Assembly: GCA_949152475.1 (NCBI GenBank)
Contig: OX424563.1
Span: 38,016,120-38,080,119 of the forward strand
DNA: 64,000 bases
From: Terebella lapidaria
Taxonomy: Eukaryota > Annelida > Polychaeta > Terebellida > Terebellidae
Direction of reading: 5' to 3'
Below are positions 1 to 12,383 of this stretch, one piece after another (the stretch's first letter is position 1; every line of letters starts with the position of its first letter). The notes under the pieces were generated by a model. The model was not told the DNA's origin, ran no database searches, and saw only the letters and a program-made list of their open reading frames with translations. The translations under genes were made by a program, and so were the position numbers.

Positions 1-1690
1 TGGTCTGTGTGGTCTGTGTGACTGTGTGGTCTGTGTAACTGTGTGGTCTGTGTGACTGTGTGGTCTGTGTGACTGTGTGGTCAGTGTGGTCTGTGTGGTC
101 TGTGTGACTGTGTGGTCTGTGTAACTGTGTGGTCTGTGTGGTCTGTGTGGTCTGTGTGACTGTGTGGTCTGTGTAACTGTGTGGTCTGTGTAACTGTGTG
201 ACTGTGTGGTCTGTGTAACTGTGTGGTCTGTGTGGTCTGTGTGACTGTGTGGTCTGTGTAACTGTGTGGTCTGTGTAACTGTGTGGTCTGTGTAACTGTG
301 TGATCTGTGTAACTGTGTGGTCTGTGTGACTGTGTTGCCTGTGTAACTGTGTGGTCTGTGTGACTGTGTGGTCTGTGTGACTGTGTGGTCTGTGTGACTG
401 TGTGGTCAGTGTGGTCTGTGTGGTCTGTGTGACTGTGTGGTCTGTGTAACTGTGTGGTCTGTGTGACTGTGTGATCTGTGTGACTGTGTGGTCAGTGTGG
501 TCTGTGTGGTCTGTGTGACTGTGTGGTCTGTGTAACTGTGTGGTCTGTGTGGTCTGTGTGACTGTGTGATCTGTGTGAATGTATGGTCTGTGTAACTGTG
601 TGGTCTATGTAACTGTGTGGCCTGTGTGACTGTGTTGTCTGTGTAACTGTGTGGTCTGTGTAACTGTGTGGTCTGTGTGACTGTGTTGTCTGTGTAACTG
701 TGTGGTCTGTGTAACTGTGTGGTCTGTGTGACTGTGTGGTCAGTGTGGTCTGTGTGACTGTGTTGTCTGTGTAACTGTGTGGTCTGTGTAACTGTGTGGT
801 CTGTGTAACTGTGTGGTCTGTGTGACTGTGTGGTCAGTGTGGTCTGTGTGGTCTGTGTGACTGTGTGGTCTGTGTAACTGTGTGGTCTGTGTGACTGTGT
901 GGTCTGTGTGACTGTGTGGTCAGTGTGGTCTGTGTGGTCTGTGTGACTGTGTGGTCTGTGTAACTGTGTGGTCTGTGTAACTGTGTGGCCTGTGTGACTG
1001 TGTTGTCTGTGTAACTGTGTGGTCTGTGTAACTGTGTGGTCTGTGTGACTGTGTGGTCAGTGTGGTCTGTGTGGTCTGTGTGACTGTGTGGTCTATGTAA
1101 CTGTGGTCTGTGTGACTGTGTGGTCAGTGTGGTCTGTGTGGTCTGTGTGACTGTGTGGTCTGTGTAACTGTGTGGTCTGTGTAACTGTGTGGTCTGTGTG
1201 ACTGTGTGGTCTGTGTGACTGTGTGGTCTGTGTAACTGTGTGGTCTGTGTAACTGTGTGGCCTGTGTGACTGTGTGGCCTGTGTAACTGTGTGGCCTGTG
1301 TGACTGTGTGGTCTGTGTAACTGTGTGGTCTGTGTGACTGTGTGGTCTGTGTGACTGTGTGGTCTGTGTAACTGTGTGGTCTGTGTAACTGTGTGGTCTG
1401 TGTGACTGTGTGGTCTGTGTGACTGTGTGGTCTGTGTAACTGTGTGACTGTGCAGTCTGTGTAACTGTGTGGTCTGTGTAACTGTGTGGTCAGTGTAACT
1501 GTGTGGTATGTGTAACTGTGTGGTCTGTGTAACTGTGTGGTCTGTGTAACTGTGTGGTCAGTGTGGTCTGTGTGATCTGTGTAACTGTGTGGTCTGTGTA
1601 ACTGTGTGGTCTGTGTAACTGTGTGATCTGTGTAACTGTGTGGTCAGTGTAACTGTGTGGTCAGTGTGGTCTGTGTGATCTGTGTAACTG
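1..1690. repeat. irregular low-order part of the array
   Basis: This stretch is made only of the 9-mer and 8-mer half-units with frequent lone 9-mers and GGTCAGTGT variants. It has none of the TTTT landmarks that punctuate the rest of the window (the first is at 2,037). I could not match it to a later segment at long range. It may be an older or differently organised part of the array, or the tail of a higher-order unit that lies outside the window. No gene or unique sequence is visible. Confidence 0.75.
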
Positions 1691-3800
1691 TGTGGTCTGT
1701 GTAACTGTGTGGTCTGTGTAACTGTGTGATCTGTGTAACTGTGTGGTCAGTGTAACTGTGTGGTCAGTGTGGTCTGTGTGATCTGTGTAACTGTGTGGTC
1801 TGTGTAACTGTGTGGTCTGTGTGAATGTGTGGTCTGTGTAACTGTGTGGTCAGTGTGGTCTGTGTGATCTGTGTAACTGTGTGGTTTGTGTGACTGTGTG
1901 ATCTGTCTAACTGTGTGGTCTGTGTAACTGTGTGGTCTGTGTGACTGTGTGGTCTGTGTCACTGTGTGGTCTGTGTAACTGTGTGGTCAGTGTGGTCTGT
2001 GTGGTCAGTGTGGTCTGTGTGATCTGTGTAACTGTGTTTTCTGTGTGATTGTGTGGTCTGTGTGACTGTGTGGCCTGTGTAACTGTGTGGCCTGTGTGAC
2101 TGTGTGGTCTGTGTAACTGTGTGGTCTGTGTGACTGTGTGATCTGTGTAACTGTGTGGTCAGTGTAACTGTGTGGTCAGTGTGACTGTGTGGTCTGTGTG
2201 ACTGTGTGGTCTGTGTGACTGTGTGGTCTGTGTGACTGTGTGGTCTGTGTAGCTGTGTGGTCTGTGTGGTCTGTGTGACTGTGTGGTCTGTGTGACTGTG
2301 TGGTCTGTGTCACTGTGTAACTGTGTGGTCTGTGTAACTGTGTGGTCTGTGTAACTGTGTGGTCTGTGTGACTGTGTGGTCAGTGTAACTGTGTGGTCTG
2401 TGTAACTGTGTGGTCTGTGTAACTGTGTGGTCAGTGTGGTCTGTGTGATCTGTGTAACTGTGTGGTCTGTGTAACTGTGTGGTCTGTGTAACTGTGTGAT
2501 CTGTGTAACTGTATGGTCAGTGTAACTGTGTGGTCAGTGTGGTCTGTGTGATCTGTGTAACTGTGTGGTCTGTGTAACTGTGTGGTCTGTGTGAATGTGT
2601 GGTCTGTGTAACTGTGTGGTCAGTGTGGTCTGTGTGATCTGTGTAACTGTGTGGTCTGTGTAACTGTGTGGTCTGTGTGACTGTGTGGTCTGTGTCACTG
2701 TGTGGTCTGTGTAACTGTGTGGTCAGTGTGGTCTGTGTGATCTGTGTAACTGTGTTTTCTGTGTGATTGTGTGGTCTGTGTGACTGTGTGGCCTGTGTAA
2801 CTGTGTGGCCTGTGTGACTGTGTGGTCTGTGTGACTGTGTGGTCTGTGTGACTGTGTGGTCTGTGTAACTGTGTGGTCTGTGTAACTGTGTGGTCTGTGT
2901 GACTGTGTGATCTGTGTAACTGTGTGGTCAGTGTAACTGTGTGGTCAGTGTTACTGTGTGGTCTGTGTGACTGTGTGGTCTGTGTGATTGTGTGGTCTGT
3001 GTGACTGTGTGGTCTGTGTAGCTGTGTGGTCTGTGTGGTCTGTGTGACTGAGTGGTCTGTGTGACTGTGTGGTCTGTGTGACTGTGTGGTCTGTGTGACT
3101 GTGTGGTCTGTGTTGGTCTGTGTAACTGTGTGGTCTGTGTGGTCTGTGTGACTGTGTGGTCTGTGTAACTGTGTGGTCTGTGTAACTGTTTAACTGTGTC
3201 GTCTGTGTAACTGTGTGGTCTGTGTAACTGTGTGGTATGTGTGACTGTGTGATCTGTGTGAATGTATGATCTGTGTAGCTGTTTGGTCTGTGTAACTGTG
3301 TGGTCTGTGTGACTGTGTGGTCTGTGTGACTGTGTTGTCTGTGTAACTGTGTGGTCTGTGTAACTGTGTGGTCTGTGTAACTGTGTGGTCTGTGTGACTG
3401 TGATCTGTGTGAATGTATGATCTGTGTAACTGTTTGGTCTGTGTAACTGTGTGGTCTGTGTGACTGTGTTGTCTGTGTAACTGTGTGGTCTGTGTAACTG
3501 TGTGGTCTGTGTGACTGTGTGGTCTGTGTGACTGTGTGGTCTGTGTAATTGTGTGGTCAGTGTGGTCTGTGTGATCTGTGTAACTGTGTGGTTTGTGTGA
3601 CTGTGTTGTCTGTGTAACTGTGTGATCTGTGTAACTGTGTGGTCTGTGTGACTGTGTGGTCTGTGTCACTGTGTGGTCTGTGTCACTGTGTGGTCTGTGT
3701 AACTGTGTGGTCAGTGTGGTCTGTGTAACTGTGTGATCTGTGTAACTGTGTGGTCAGTGTGGTCTATGTGATCTGTGTAACTGTGTGGTCTGTGTAACTG
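1690..3800. repeat. 2.1-kb higher-order repeat, copy 1
   Basis: This is the left member of a tandem pair displaced by 2,110 bp. The TTTT landmark at 2,037 recurs at 4,147, and the one at 2,755 recurs at 4,874 (2,119 bp, the 9-bp difference being net gain and loss of half-units). The CpG-bearing TGTCGTCTG near 3,197 recurs near 5,316. The junction with the right copy lies around 3,765-3,820, just after a GGTCTATGT variant. The copy differs from its partner by single bases and half-unit indels, so the pair is not brand new. Confidence 0.8.
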
Positions 3801-6240
3801 TGTGGTCTGTGTGACTGTGTGGTCTGTGTAACTGTGTGATCTGTGTAACTGTGTGGTCAGTGTAACTGTGTGGTCAGTGTGGTCTGTGTGATCTGTGTAA
3901 CTGTGTGGTCTGTGTAACTGTCTGGTCTGTGTGAATGTGTGGTCTGTGTAACTGTGTGGTCAGTGTGGTCTGTGTGATCTGTGTAACTCTGTGGTTTGTG
4001 TGACTGTGTGATCTGTCTAACTGTGTGGTCTGTGTAACTGTGTGGTCTGTGTGACTGTGTGGTCTGTGTCACTGTGTGGTCTGTGTAACTGTGTGGTCAG
4101 TGTGGTCTGTGTGGTCAGTGTGGTCTGTGTGATCTGTGTAACTGTGTTTTCTGTGTGATTGTGTGGTCTGTGTGACTGTGTGGCCTGTGTAACTGTGTGG
4201 CCTGTGTGACTGTGTGGTCTGTGTAACTGTGTGGTCTGTGTGACTGTGTGATCTGTGTAACTGTGTGGTCAGTGTAACTGTGTGGTCAGTGTGACTGTGT
4301 GGTCTGTGTGACTGTGTGGTCTGTGTGACTGTGTGGTCTGTGTGACTGTGTAGCTGTGTGGTCTGTGTGGTCTGTGTGACTGTGTGGTCTGTGTGACTGT
4401 GTGGTCTGTGTCACTGTGTAACTGTGTGGTCTGTGTAACTGTGTGGTCTGTGTAACTGTGTGGTCTGTGTGACTGTGTGGTCAGTGTAACTGTGTGGTCT
4501 GTGTAACTGTGTGGTCTGTGTAACTGTGTGGTCAGTGTGGTCTGTGTGATCTGTGTAACTGTGTGGTCTGTGTAACTGTGTGGTCTGTGTAACTGTGTGA
4601 TCTGTGTAACTGTATGGTCAGTGTAACTGTGTGGTCAGTGTGGTCTGTGTGATCTGTGTAACTGTGTGGTCTGTGTAACTGTGTGGTCTGTGTGACTGTG
4701 TGGTCTGTGTAACTGTGTGGTCAGTGTGGTCTGTGTGATCTGTGTAACTGTGTGGTCTGTGTAACTGTGTGGTCTGTGTGACTGTGTGGTCTGTGTCACT
4801 GTGTGGTCTGTGTAACTGTGTGGTCAGTGTGGTCTGTGTGGTCAGTGTGGTCTGTGTGATCTGTGTAACTGTGTTTTCTGTGTGATTGTGTGGTCTGTGT
4901 GACTGTGTGGCCTGTGTAACTGTGTGGCCTGTGTGACTGTGTGGTCTGTGTGACTGTGTGGTCTGTGTGACTGTGTGGTCTGTGTAACTGTGTGGTCTGT
5001 GTAACTGTGTGGTCTGTGTGACTGTGTGATCTGTGTAACTGTGTGGTCAGTGTAACTGTGTGGTCAGTGTTACTGTGTGGTCTGTGTGACTGTGTGGTCT
5101 GTGTGATTGTGTGGTCTGTGTGACTGTGTGGTCTGTGTAGCTGTGTGGTCTGTGTGGTCTGTGTGACTGAGTGGTCTGTGTGACTGTGTGGTCTGTGTGA
5201 CTGTGTGGTCTGTGTGACTGTGTGGTCTGTGTTGGTCTGTGTAACTGTGTGGTCTGTGTGGTCTGTGTGACTGTGTGGTCTGTGTAACTGTGTGGTCTGT
5301 GTAACTGTTTAACTGTGTCGTCTGTGTAACTGTGTGGTCTGTGTAACTGTGTGGTATGTGTGACTGTGTGATCTGTGTGAATGTATGATCTGTGTAGCTG
5401 TTTGGTCTGTGTAACTGTGTGGTCTGTGTGACTGTGTGGTCTGTGTGACTGTGTTGTCTGTGTAACTGTGTGGTCTGTGTAACTGTGTGGTCTGTGTAAC
5501 TGTGTGGTCTGTGTGACTGTGATCTGTGTGAATGTATGATCTGTGTAACTGTTTGGTCTGTGTAACTGTGTGGTCTGTGTGACTGTGTTGTCTGTGTAAC
5601 TGTGTGGTCTGTGTAACTGTGTGGTCTGTGACTGTGTGGTCTGTGTGACTGTGTGGTCTGTGTAATTGTGTGGTCAGTGTGGTCTGTGTGATCTGTGTAA
5701 CTGTGTGGTTTGTGTGACTGTGTTGTCTGTGTAACTGTGTGGTCTGTGTGACTGTGTGGTCTGTGTGACTGTGTTGTCTGTGTAACTGTGTGGTCTGTGT
5801 AACTGTGTGGTCTGTGTAACTGTGTGGTCTGTGTGACTGTGATCTGTGTGAATGTATGATCTGTGTAACTGTTTGGTCTGTGTAACTGTGTGGTCTGTGT
5901 GACTGTGTTGTCTGTGTAACTGTGTGGTCTGTGTAACTGTGTGGTCTGTGTGACTGTGTGGTCTGTGTGACTGTGTGGTCTGTGTAATTGTGTGGTCAGT
6001 GTGGTCTGTGTGATCTGTGTAACTGTGTGGTTTGTGTGACTGTGTTGTCTGTGTAACTGTGTGATCTGTGTAACTGTGTGGTCTGTGTGACTGTGTGGTC
6101 TGTGTCACTGTGTGGTCTGTGTCACTGTGTGGTCTGTGTAACTGTGTGGTCAGTGTGGTCTGTGTAACTGTGTGATCTGTGTAACTGTGTGGTCAGTGTG
6201 GTCTATGTGATCTGTGTAACTGTGTGGTCTGTGTAACTGT
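3800..6240. repeat. 2.1-kb higher-order repeat, copy 2 (with 322-bp insert)
   Basis: This is the right member of the 2,110-bp pair. It keeps the same order of landmarks as 1,690-3,800. Offsets rise from 2,119 to 2,439 bp after 5,730 because of a local duplication of about 322 bp. The GGTCTATGT variant at 3,761 corresponds to 6,200. Beyond that point the sequence passes into 17-mers that start the next larger unit, with TGTGTGACTGTGTGACTG near 6,285. Confidence 0.78.
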
Positions 6241-8660
6241 GTGGTCTGTGTAACTGTGTGGTCTGTGTGACTGTGTGGTCTGTGTGACTGTGTGACTGTG
6301 TGGTCTGTGTAACTGTGTGGTCTGTGTAACTGTGTGGTCTGTGTGACTGTGTGGTCTGTGTAGCTGTGTGGTCTGTGTGACTGTGTGGTCTGTGTGAGTG
6401 TTGTCTGTGTAACTGTGTGGTCTGTGTAACTGTGTGGTCTGTGTGAGTGTTGTCTGTGTAACTGTGTGGTCTGTGTAACTGTGTGGTCTGTGTGACTCTG
6501 TGGTCTGTGTGACTGTGTGGTCTGTGTGACTGTGTGATCTGTGTAACTGTGTGGTCTGTGTAACTGTGTGGTCAGTGTAACTGTGTGGTCTGTGTAACTG
6601 TGTGGTCAGTGTGGTCTGTGTGGTCAGTGTGGTCTGTGTAATCTGTGTAACTGTGTGGTCTGTGTGGTCTGTGTAACTGTGTGGTCAGTGTGGTCTGTGT
6701 AACTGTGTGGTCTGTGTGACTGTGTGATCTGTGTAACTGTGTGGTCTGTGTGACTGTGTGATCTGTGTAACTGTGTGGTCAGTGTAACTGTGTGGTCTGT
6801 GTAACTGTGTGGTCAGTGTGGTCTGTGTGGTCAGTGTGGTCTGTGTAATCTGTGTAACTGTGTGGTCTGTGTAACTGTGTGGTCAGTGTGGTCTGTGTGA
6901 TCTGTGTAACTGTGTGGTCTGTGTAACTGTGTGGTCTGTGTGACTGTGTGGTCTGTGTAACTGTGTGGTCAGTGTGGTCTGTGTGATCTGTGTAACTGTG
7001 TGGTCTGTGTAACTGTGTGGTCTGTGTGACTGTGTGGTCTGTGTAACTGTGTGGTCTGTGTGACTGTGTGATCTGTGTAACTGTGTGGTCTGTGTGACTG
7101 TGTGATCTGTGTAACTGTGTGGTCTGTGTAACTGTGTGGTCAGTGTAACTGTGTGGTCTGTGTAACTGTGGTCAGTGTGACTGTGTGGTCTGTGTGACTG
7201 TGTGATCTGTGTAACTGTGTGGTCAGTGTAACTGTGTGGTCAGTGTGACTGTGTGGTCTATGTGACTGTGTGGTCTGTGTGACTGTGTGGTCTGTGTGAC
7301 TGTGTGGTCTGTGTGACTGTGTGATCTGTGTAACTGTGTGGTCAGTGTAACTGTGTGGTCAGTGTGACTGTGTGGTCTATGTGACTGTGTGGTCTGTGTG
7401 ACTGTGTGGTCTGTGTGACTGTGTGGTCTGTGTGACTGTGTGCTCTGTGTAACTGTGTGGTCAGTGTAACTGTGTGGTCAGTGTGACTGTGTGGTCTATG
7501 TGACTGTGTGGTCTGTGTGACTGTGTGGTCTGTGTGACTGTGTGGTCTGTGTAGCTGTGTGGTCTGTTTGGTCTGTGTGACTGTGTGGTCTGTGTAACTG
7601 TGTGGTCAGTGTAACTGTGTGGTCTGTGTAACTGTGTGGTCTGTGTAACTGTGTGGTCTGTGTGACTGTGTGATCTGTGTAACTGTGTGGTCAGTGTAAC
7701 TGTGTGGTCAGTGTGACTGTGTGGTCTGTGTGACTGTGTGGTCTGTGTGACTGTGTGGTCTGTGTAGCTGTGTGGTCTGTGTGTTCTGTGTGACTGTGTG
7801 GTCTGTGTGACTGTGTGGTCTGTGTAACTGTGTGACTGTGCAGTCTGTGTAACTGTGTGGTCTGTGTAACTGTGTTGTCTGTGTAACTGTGTGGTCAGTG
7901 TAACTGTGTGGTCTGTGTAACTGTGTGGTCTGTGTAACTGTGTGGTCAGTGTGGTCTGTGTGATCTGTGTAACTGTGTGGTCTGTGTAACTGTGTGGTCT
8001 GTGTGACTGTGTGATCTGTGTGGTCAGTGTAACTGTGTGGTCAGTGTGGTCTGTGTGATCTGTGTAACTGTGTGGTCAGTGTAACTGTGTGGTCAGTGTA
8101 ACTGTGCAGTCTGTGTAACTGTGTGGTCTGTGTAACTGTGTGGTCAGTGTAACTGTGTGGTCTGTGTAACTGTGGTCTGTGTAACTGTGTGGTCAGTGTG
8201 GTCTGTGTGATCTGTGTAACTGTGTGGTTTGTGTGACTGTGTTGTCTGTGTAACTGTGTGATCTGTGTAACTGTGTGGTCTGTGTGACTGTGTGGTCTGT
8301 GTCACTGTGTGGTCTGTGTCACTGTGTGGTCTGTGTAACTGTGTGGTCAGTGTGGTCTGTGTAACTGTGTGATCTGTGTAACTGTGTGGTCAGTGTGGTC
8401 TATGTGATCTGTGTAACTGTGTGGTCTGTGTAACTGTGTGGTCTGTGTAACTGTGTGGTCTGTGTGACTGTGTGGTCTGTGTGACTGTGTGACTGTGTGG
8501 TCTGTGTAACTGTGTGGTCTGTGTAACTGTGTGGTCTGTGTGACTGTGTGGTCTGTGTAGCTGTGTGGTCTGTGTGACTGTGTGGTCTGTGTGAGTGTTG
8601 TCTGTGTAACTGTGTGGTCTGTGTAACTGTGTGGTCTGTGTGACTCTGTGGTCTGTGTGA
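4575..8660. repeat. 4.1-kb higher-order repeat, left copy
   Basis: This is the left half of a tandem pair. The variant TAACTGTATGG near 4,610 recurs near 8,695, 4,085 bp later; TTTT at 4,874 recurs at 8,959 (4,085); TGTCGTCTG recurs at the same offset. After the 322-bp local duplication the offset falls to 3,765 (paired TGTCAC variants, 6,106 to 9,871). It then falls to 3,725 (GTGCAG, 8,101 to 11,826), because this copy also carries GAGTGTTG twice (6,396 and 6,445) where its partner has it once (10,161). Confidence 0.85.
5410..6052. repeat. local tandem duplication, about 322 bp x2
   Basis: The rare motif GATCTGTGTGAATGTATG occurs at 5,521 and again at 5,841, 320 bp apart, with the same flanks (GTGTTGTCTG before, TAATTGTG after). 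The left copy has a 2-bp loss near 5,630 (GGTCTGTGACTG), which explains 320 rather than 322. The equivalent places at 3,402, 9,606, 22,5xx and 56,5xx carry a single copy, so the duplication is private to this unit. Confidence 0.85.
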
Positions 8661-11600
8661 CTGTGTGGTCTGTGTAACTGTGTGATCTGTGTAACTGTAT
8701 GGTCAGTGTAACTGTGTGGTCAGTGTGGTCTGTGTGATCTGTGTAACTGTGTGGTCTGTGTAACTGTGTGGTCTGTGTGACTGTGTGGTCTGTGTAACTG
8801 TGTGGTCAGTGTGGTCTGTGTGATCTGTGTAACTGTGTGGTCTGTGTAACTGTGTGGTCTGTGTGACTGTGTGGTCTGTGTCACTGTGTGGTCTGTGTAA
8901 CTGTGTGGTCAGTGTGGTCTGTGTGGTCAGTGTGGTCTGTGTGATCTGTGTAACTGTGTTTTCTGTGTGATTGTGTGGTCTGTGTGACTGTGTGGCCTGT
9001 GTAACTGTGTGGCCTGTGTGACTGTGTGGTCTGTGTGACTGTGTGGTCTGTGTGACTGTGTGGTCTGTGTAACTGTGTGGTCTGTGTAACTGTGTGGTCT
9101 GTGTGACTGTGTGATCTGTGTAACTGTGTGGTCAGTGTAACTGTGTGGTCAGTGTTACTGTGTGGTCTGTGTGACTGTGTGGTCTGTGTGATTGTGTGGT
9201 CTGTGTGACTGTGTGGTCTGTGTAGCTGTGTGGTCTGTGTGGTCTGTGTGACTGAGTGGTCTGTGTGACTGTGTGGTCTGTGTGACTGTGTGGTCTGTGT
9301 GACTGTGTGGTCTGTGTTGGTCTGTGTAACTGTGTGGTCTGTGTGGTCTGTGTGACTGTGTGGTCTGTGTAACTGTGTGGTCTGTGTAACTGTTTAACTG
9401 TGTCGTCTGTGTAACTGTGTGGTCTGTGTAACTGTGTGGTATGTGTGACTGTGTGATCTGTGTGAATGTATGATCTGTGTAGCTGTTTGGTCTGTGTAAC
9501 TGTGTGGTCTGTGTGACTGTGTGGTCTGTGTGACTGTGTTGTCTGTGTAACTGTGTGGTCTGTGTAACTGTGTGGTCTGTGTAACTGTGTGGTCTGTGTG
9601 ACTGTGATCTGTGTGAATGTATGATCTGTGTAACTGTTTGGTCTGTGTAACTGTGTGGTCTGTGTGACTGTGTTGTCTGTGTAACTGTGTGGTCTGTGTA
9701 ACTGTGTGGTCTGTGTGACTGTGTGGTCTGTGTGACTGTGTGGTCTGTGTAATTGTGTGGTCAGTGTGGTCTGTGTGATCTGTGTAACTGTGTGGTTTGT
9801 GTGACTGTGTTGTCTGTGTAACTGTGTGATCTGTGTAACTGTGTGGTCTGTGTGACTGTGTGGTCTGTGTCACTGTGTGGTCTGTGTCACTGTGTGGTCT
9901 GTGTAACTGTGTGGTCAGTGTGGTCTGTGTAACTGTGTGATCTGTGTAACTGTGTGGTCAGTGTGGTCTATGTGATCTGTGTAACTGTGTGGTCTGTGTA
10001 ACTGTGTGGTCTGTGTAACTGTGTGGTCTGTGTGACTGTGTGGTCTGTGTGACTGTGTGACTGTGTGGTCTGTGTAACTGTGTGGTCTGTGTAACTGTGT
10101 GGTCTGTGTGACTGTGTGGTCTGTGTAGCTGTGTGGTCTGTGTGACTGTGTGGTCTGTGTGAGTGTTGTCTGTGTAACTGTGTGGTCTGTGTAACTGTGT
10201 GGTCTGTGTGACTCTGTGGTCTGTGTGACTGTGTGGTCTGTGTGACTGTGTGATCTGTGTAACTGTGTGGTCTGTGTAACTGTGTGGTCAGTGTAACTGT
10301 GTGGTCTGTGTAACTGTGTGGTCAGTGTGGTCTGTGTGGTCAGTGTGGTCTGTGTAATCTGTGTAACTGTGTGGTCTGTGTGGTCTGTGTAACTGTGTGG
10401 TCAGTGTGGTCTGTGTGATCTGTGTAACTGTGTGGTCTGTGTGACTGTGTGATCTGTGTAACTGTGTGGTCTGTGTGACTGTGTGATCTGTGTAACTGTG
10501 TGGTCAGTGTAACTGTGTGGTCTGTGTAACTGTGTGGTCAGTGTGGTCTGTGTGGTCAGTGTGGTCTGTGTAATCTGTGTAACTGTGTGGTCTGTGTAAC
10601 TGTGTGGTCAGTGTGGTCTGTGTGATCTGTGTAACTGTGTGGTCTGTGTAACTGTGTGGTCTGTGTGACTGTGTGGTCTGTGTAACTGTGTGGTCAGTGT
10701 GGTCTGTGTGATCTGTGTAACTGTGTGGTCTGTGTAACTGTGTGGTCTGTGTGACTGTGTGGTCTGTGTAACTGTGTGGTCTGTGTGACTGTGTGATCTG
10801 TGTAACTGTGTGGTCTGTGTGACTGTGTGATCTGTGTAACTGTGTGGTCTGTGTAACTGTGTGGTCAGTGTAACTGTGTGGTCTGTGTAACTGTGGTCAG
10901 TGTGACTGTGTGGTCTGTGTGACTGTGTGATCTGTGTAACTGTGTGGTCAGTGTAACTGTGTGGTCAGTGTGACTGTGTGGTCTATGTGACTGTGTGGTC
11001 TGTGTGACTGTGTGGTCTGTGTGACTGTGTGGTCTGTGTGACTGTGTGATCTGTGTAACTGTGTGGTCAGTGTAACTGTGTGGTCAGTGTGACTGTGTGG
11101 TCTATGTGACTGTGTGGTCTGTGTGACTGTGTGGTCTGTGTGACTGTGTGGTCTGTGTGACTGTGTGCTCTGTGTAACTGTGTGGTCAGTGTAACTGTGT
11201 GGTCAGTGTGACTGTGTGGTCTATGTGACTGTGTGGTCTGTGTGACTGTGTGGTCTGTGTGACTGTGTGGTCTGTGTAGCTGTGTGGTCTGTTTGGTCTG
11301 TGTGACTGTGTGGTCTGTGTAACTGTGTGGTCAGTGTAACTGTGTGGTCTGTGTAACTGTGTGGTCTGTGTAACTGTGTGGTCTGTGTGACTGTGTGATC
11401 TGTGTAACTGTGTGGTCAGTGTAACTGTGTGGTCAGTGTGACTGTGTGGTCTGTGTGACTGTGTGGTCTGTGTGACTGTGTGGTCTGTGTAGCTGTGTGG
11501 TCTGTGTGTTCTGTGTGACTGTGTGGTCTGTGTGACTGTGTGGTCTGTGTAACTGTGTGACTGTGCAGTCTGTGTAACTGTGTGGTCTGTGTAACTGTGT

Positions 11601-12383
11601 TGTCTGTGTAACTGTGTGGTCAGTGTAACTGTGTGGTCTGTGTAACTGTGTGGTCTGTGTAACTGTGTGGTCAGTGTGGTCTGTGTGATCTGTGTAACTG
11701 TGTGGTCTGTGTAACTGTGTGGTCTGTGTGACTGTGTGATCTGTGTGGTCAGTGTAACTGTGTGGTCAGTGTGGTCTGTGTGATCTGTGTAACTGTGTGG
11801 TCAGTGTAACTGTGTGGTCAGTGTAACTGTGCAGTCTGTGTAACTGTGTGGTCTGTGTAACTGTGTGGTCAGTGTAACTGTGTGGTCTGTGTAACTGTGG
11901 TCTGTGTAACTGTGTGGTCAGTGTGGTCTGTGTGATCTGTGTAACTGTGTGGTTTGTGTGACTGTGTTGTCTGTGTAACTGTGTGATCTGTGTAACTGTG
12001 TGGTCTGTGTGACTGTGTGGTCTGTGTCACTGTGTGGTCTGTGTCACTGTGTGGTCTGTGTAACTGTGTGGTCAGTGTGGTCTGTGTAACTGTGTGATCT
12101 GTGTAACTGTGTGGTCAGTGTGGTCTATGTGATCTGTGTAACTGTGGTCTGTGTAACTGTGTGGTCTGTGTAACTGTGTGGTCTGTGTGACTGTGTGGTC
12201 TGTGTGACTGTGTGACTGTGTGGTCTGTGTAACTGTGTGGTCTGTGTAACTGTGTGGTCTGTGTGACTGTGTGGTCTGTGTAGCTGTGTGGTCTGTGTGA
12301 CTGTGTGGTCTGTGTGAGTGTTGTCTGTGTAACTGTGTGGTCTGTGTAACTGTGTGGTCTGTGTGACTCTGTGGTCTGTGTGA
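8660..12383. repeat. 4.1/3.7-kb higher-order repeat, right copy
   Basis: This is the right half of the pair with 4,575-8,660. The junction lies at 8,650-8,680: upstream, GACTCTGTGG matches 12,366, while downstream the sequence suddenly matches 4,590 onward. It carries TTTT at 8,959, TGTCGTCTG near 9,401, one GAGTGTTG at 10,161 and GTGCAG at 11,826. It opens the roughly 5-kb block that recurs four more times later in the window. Confidence 0.83.
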
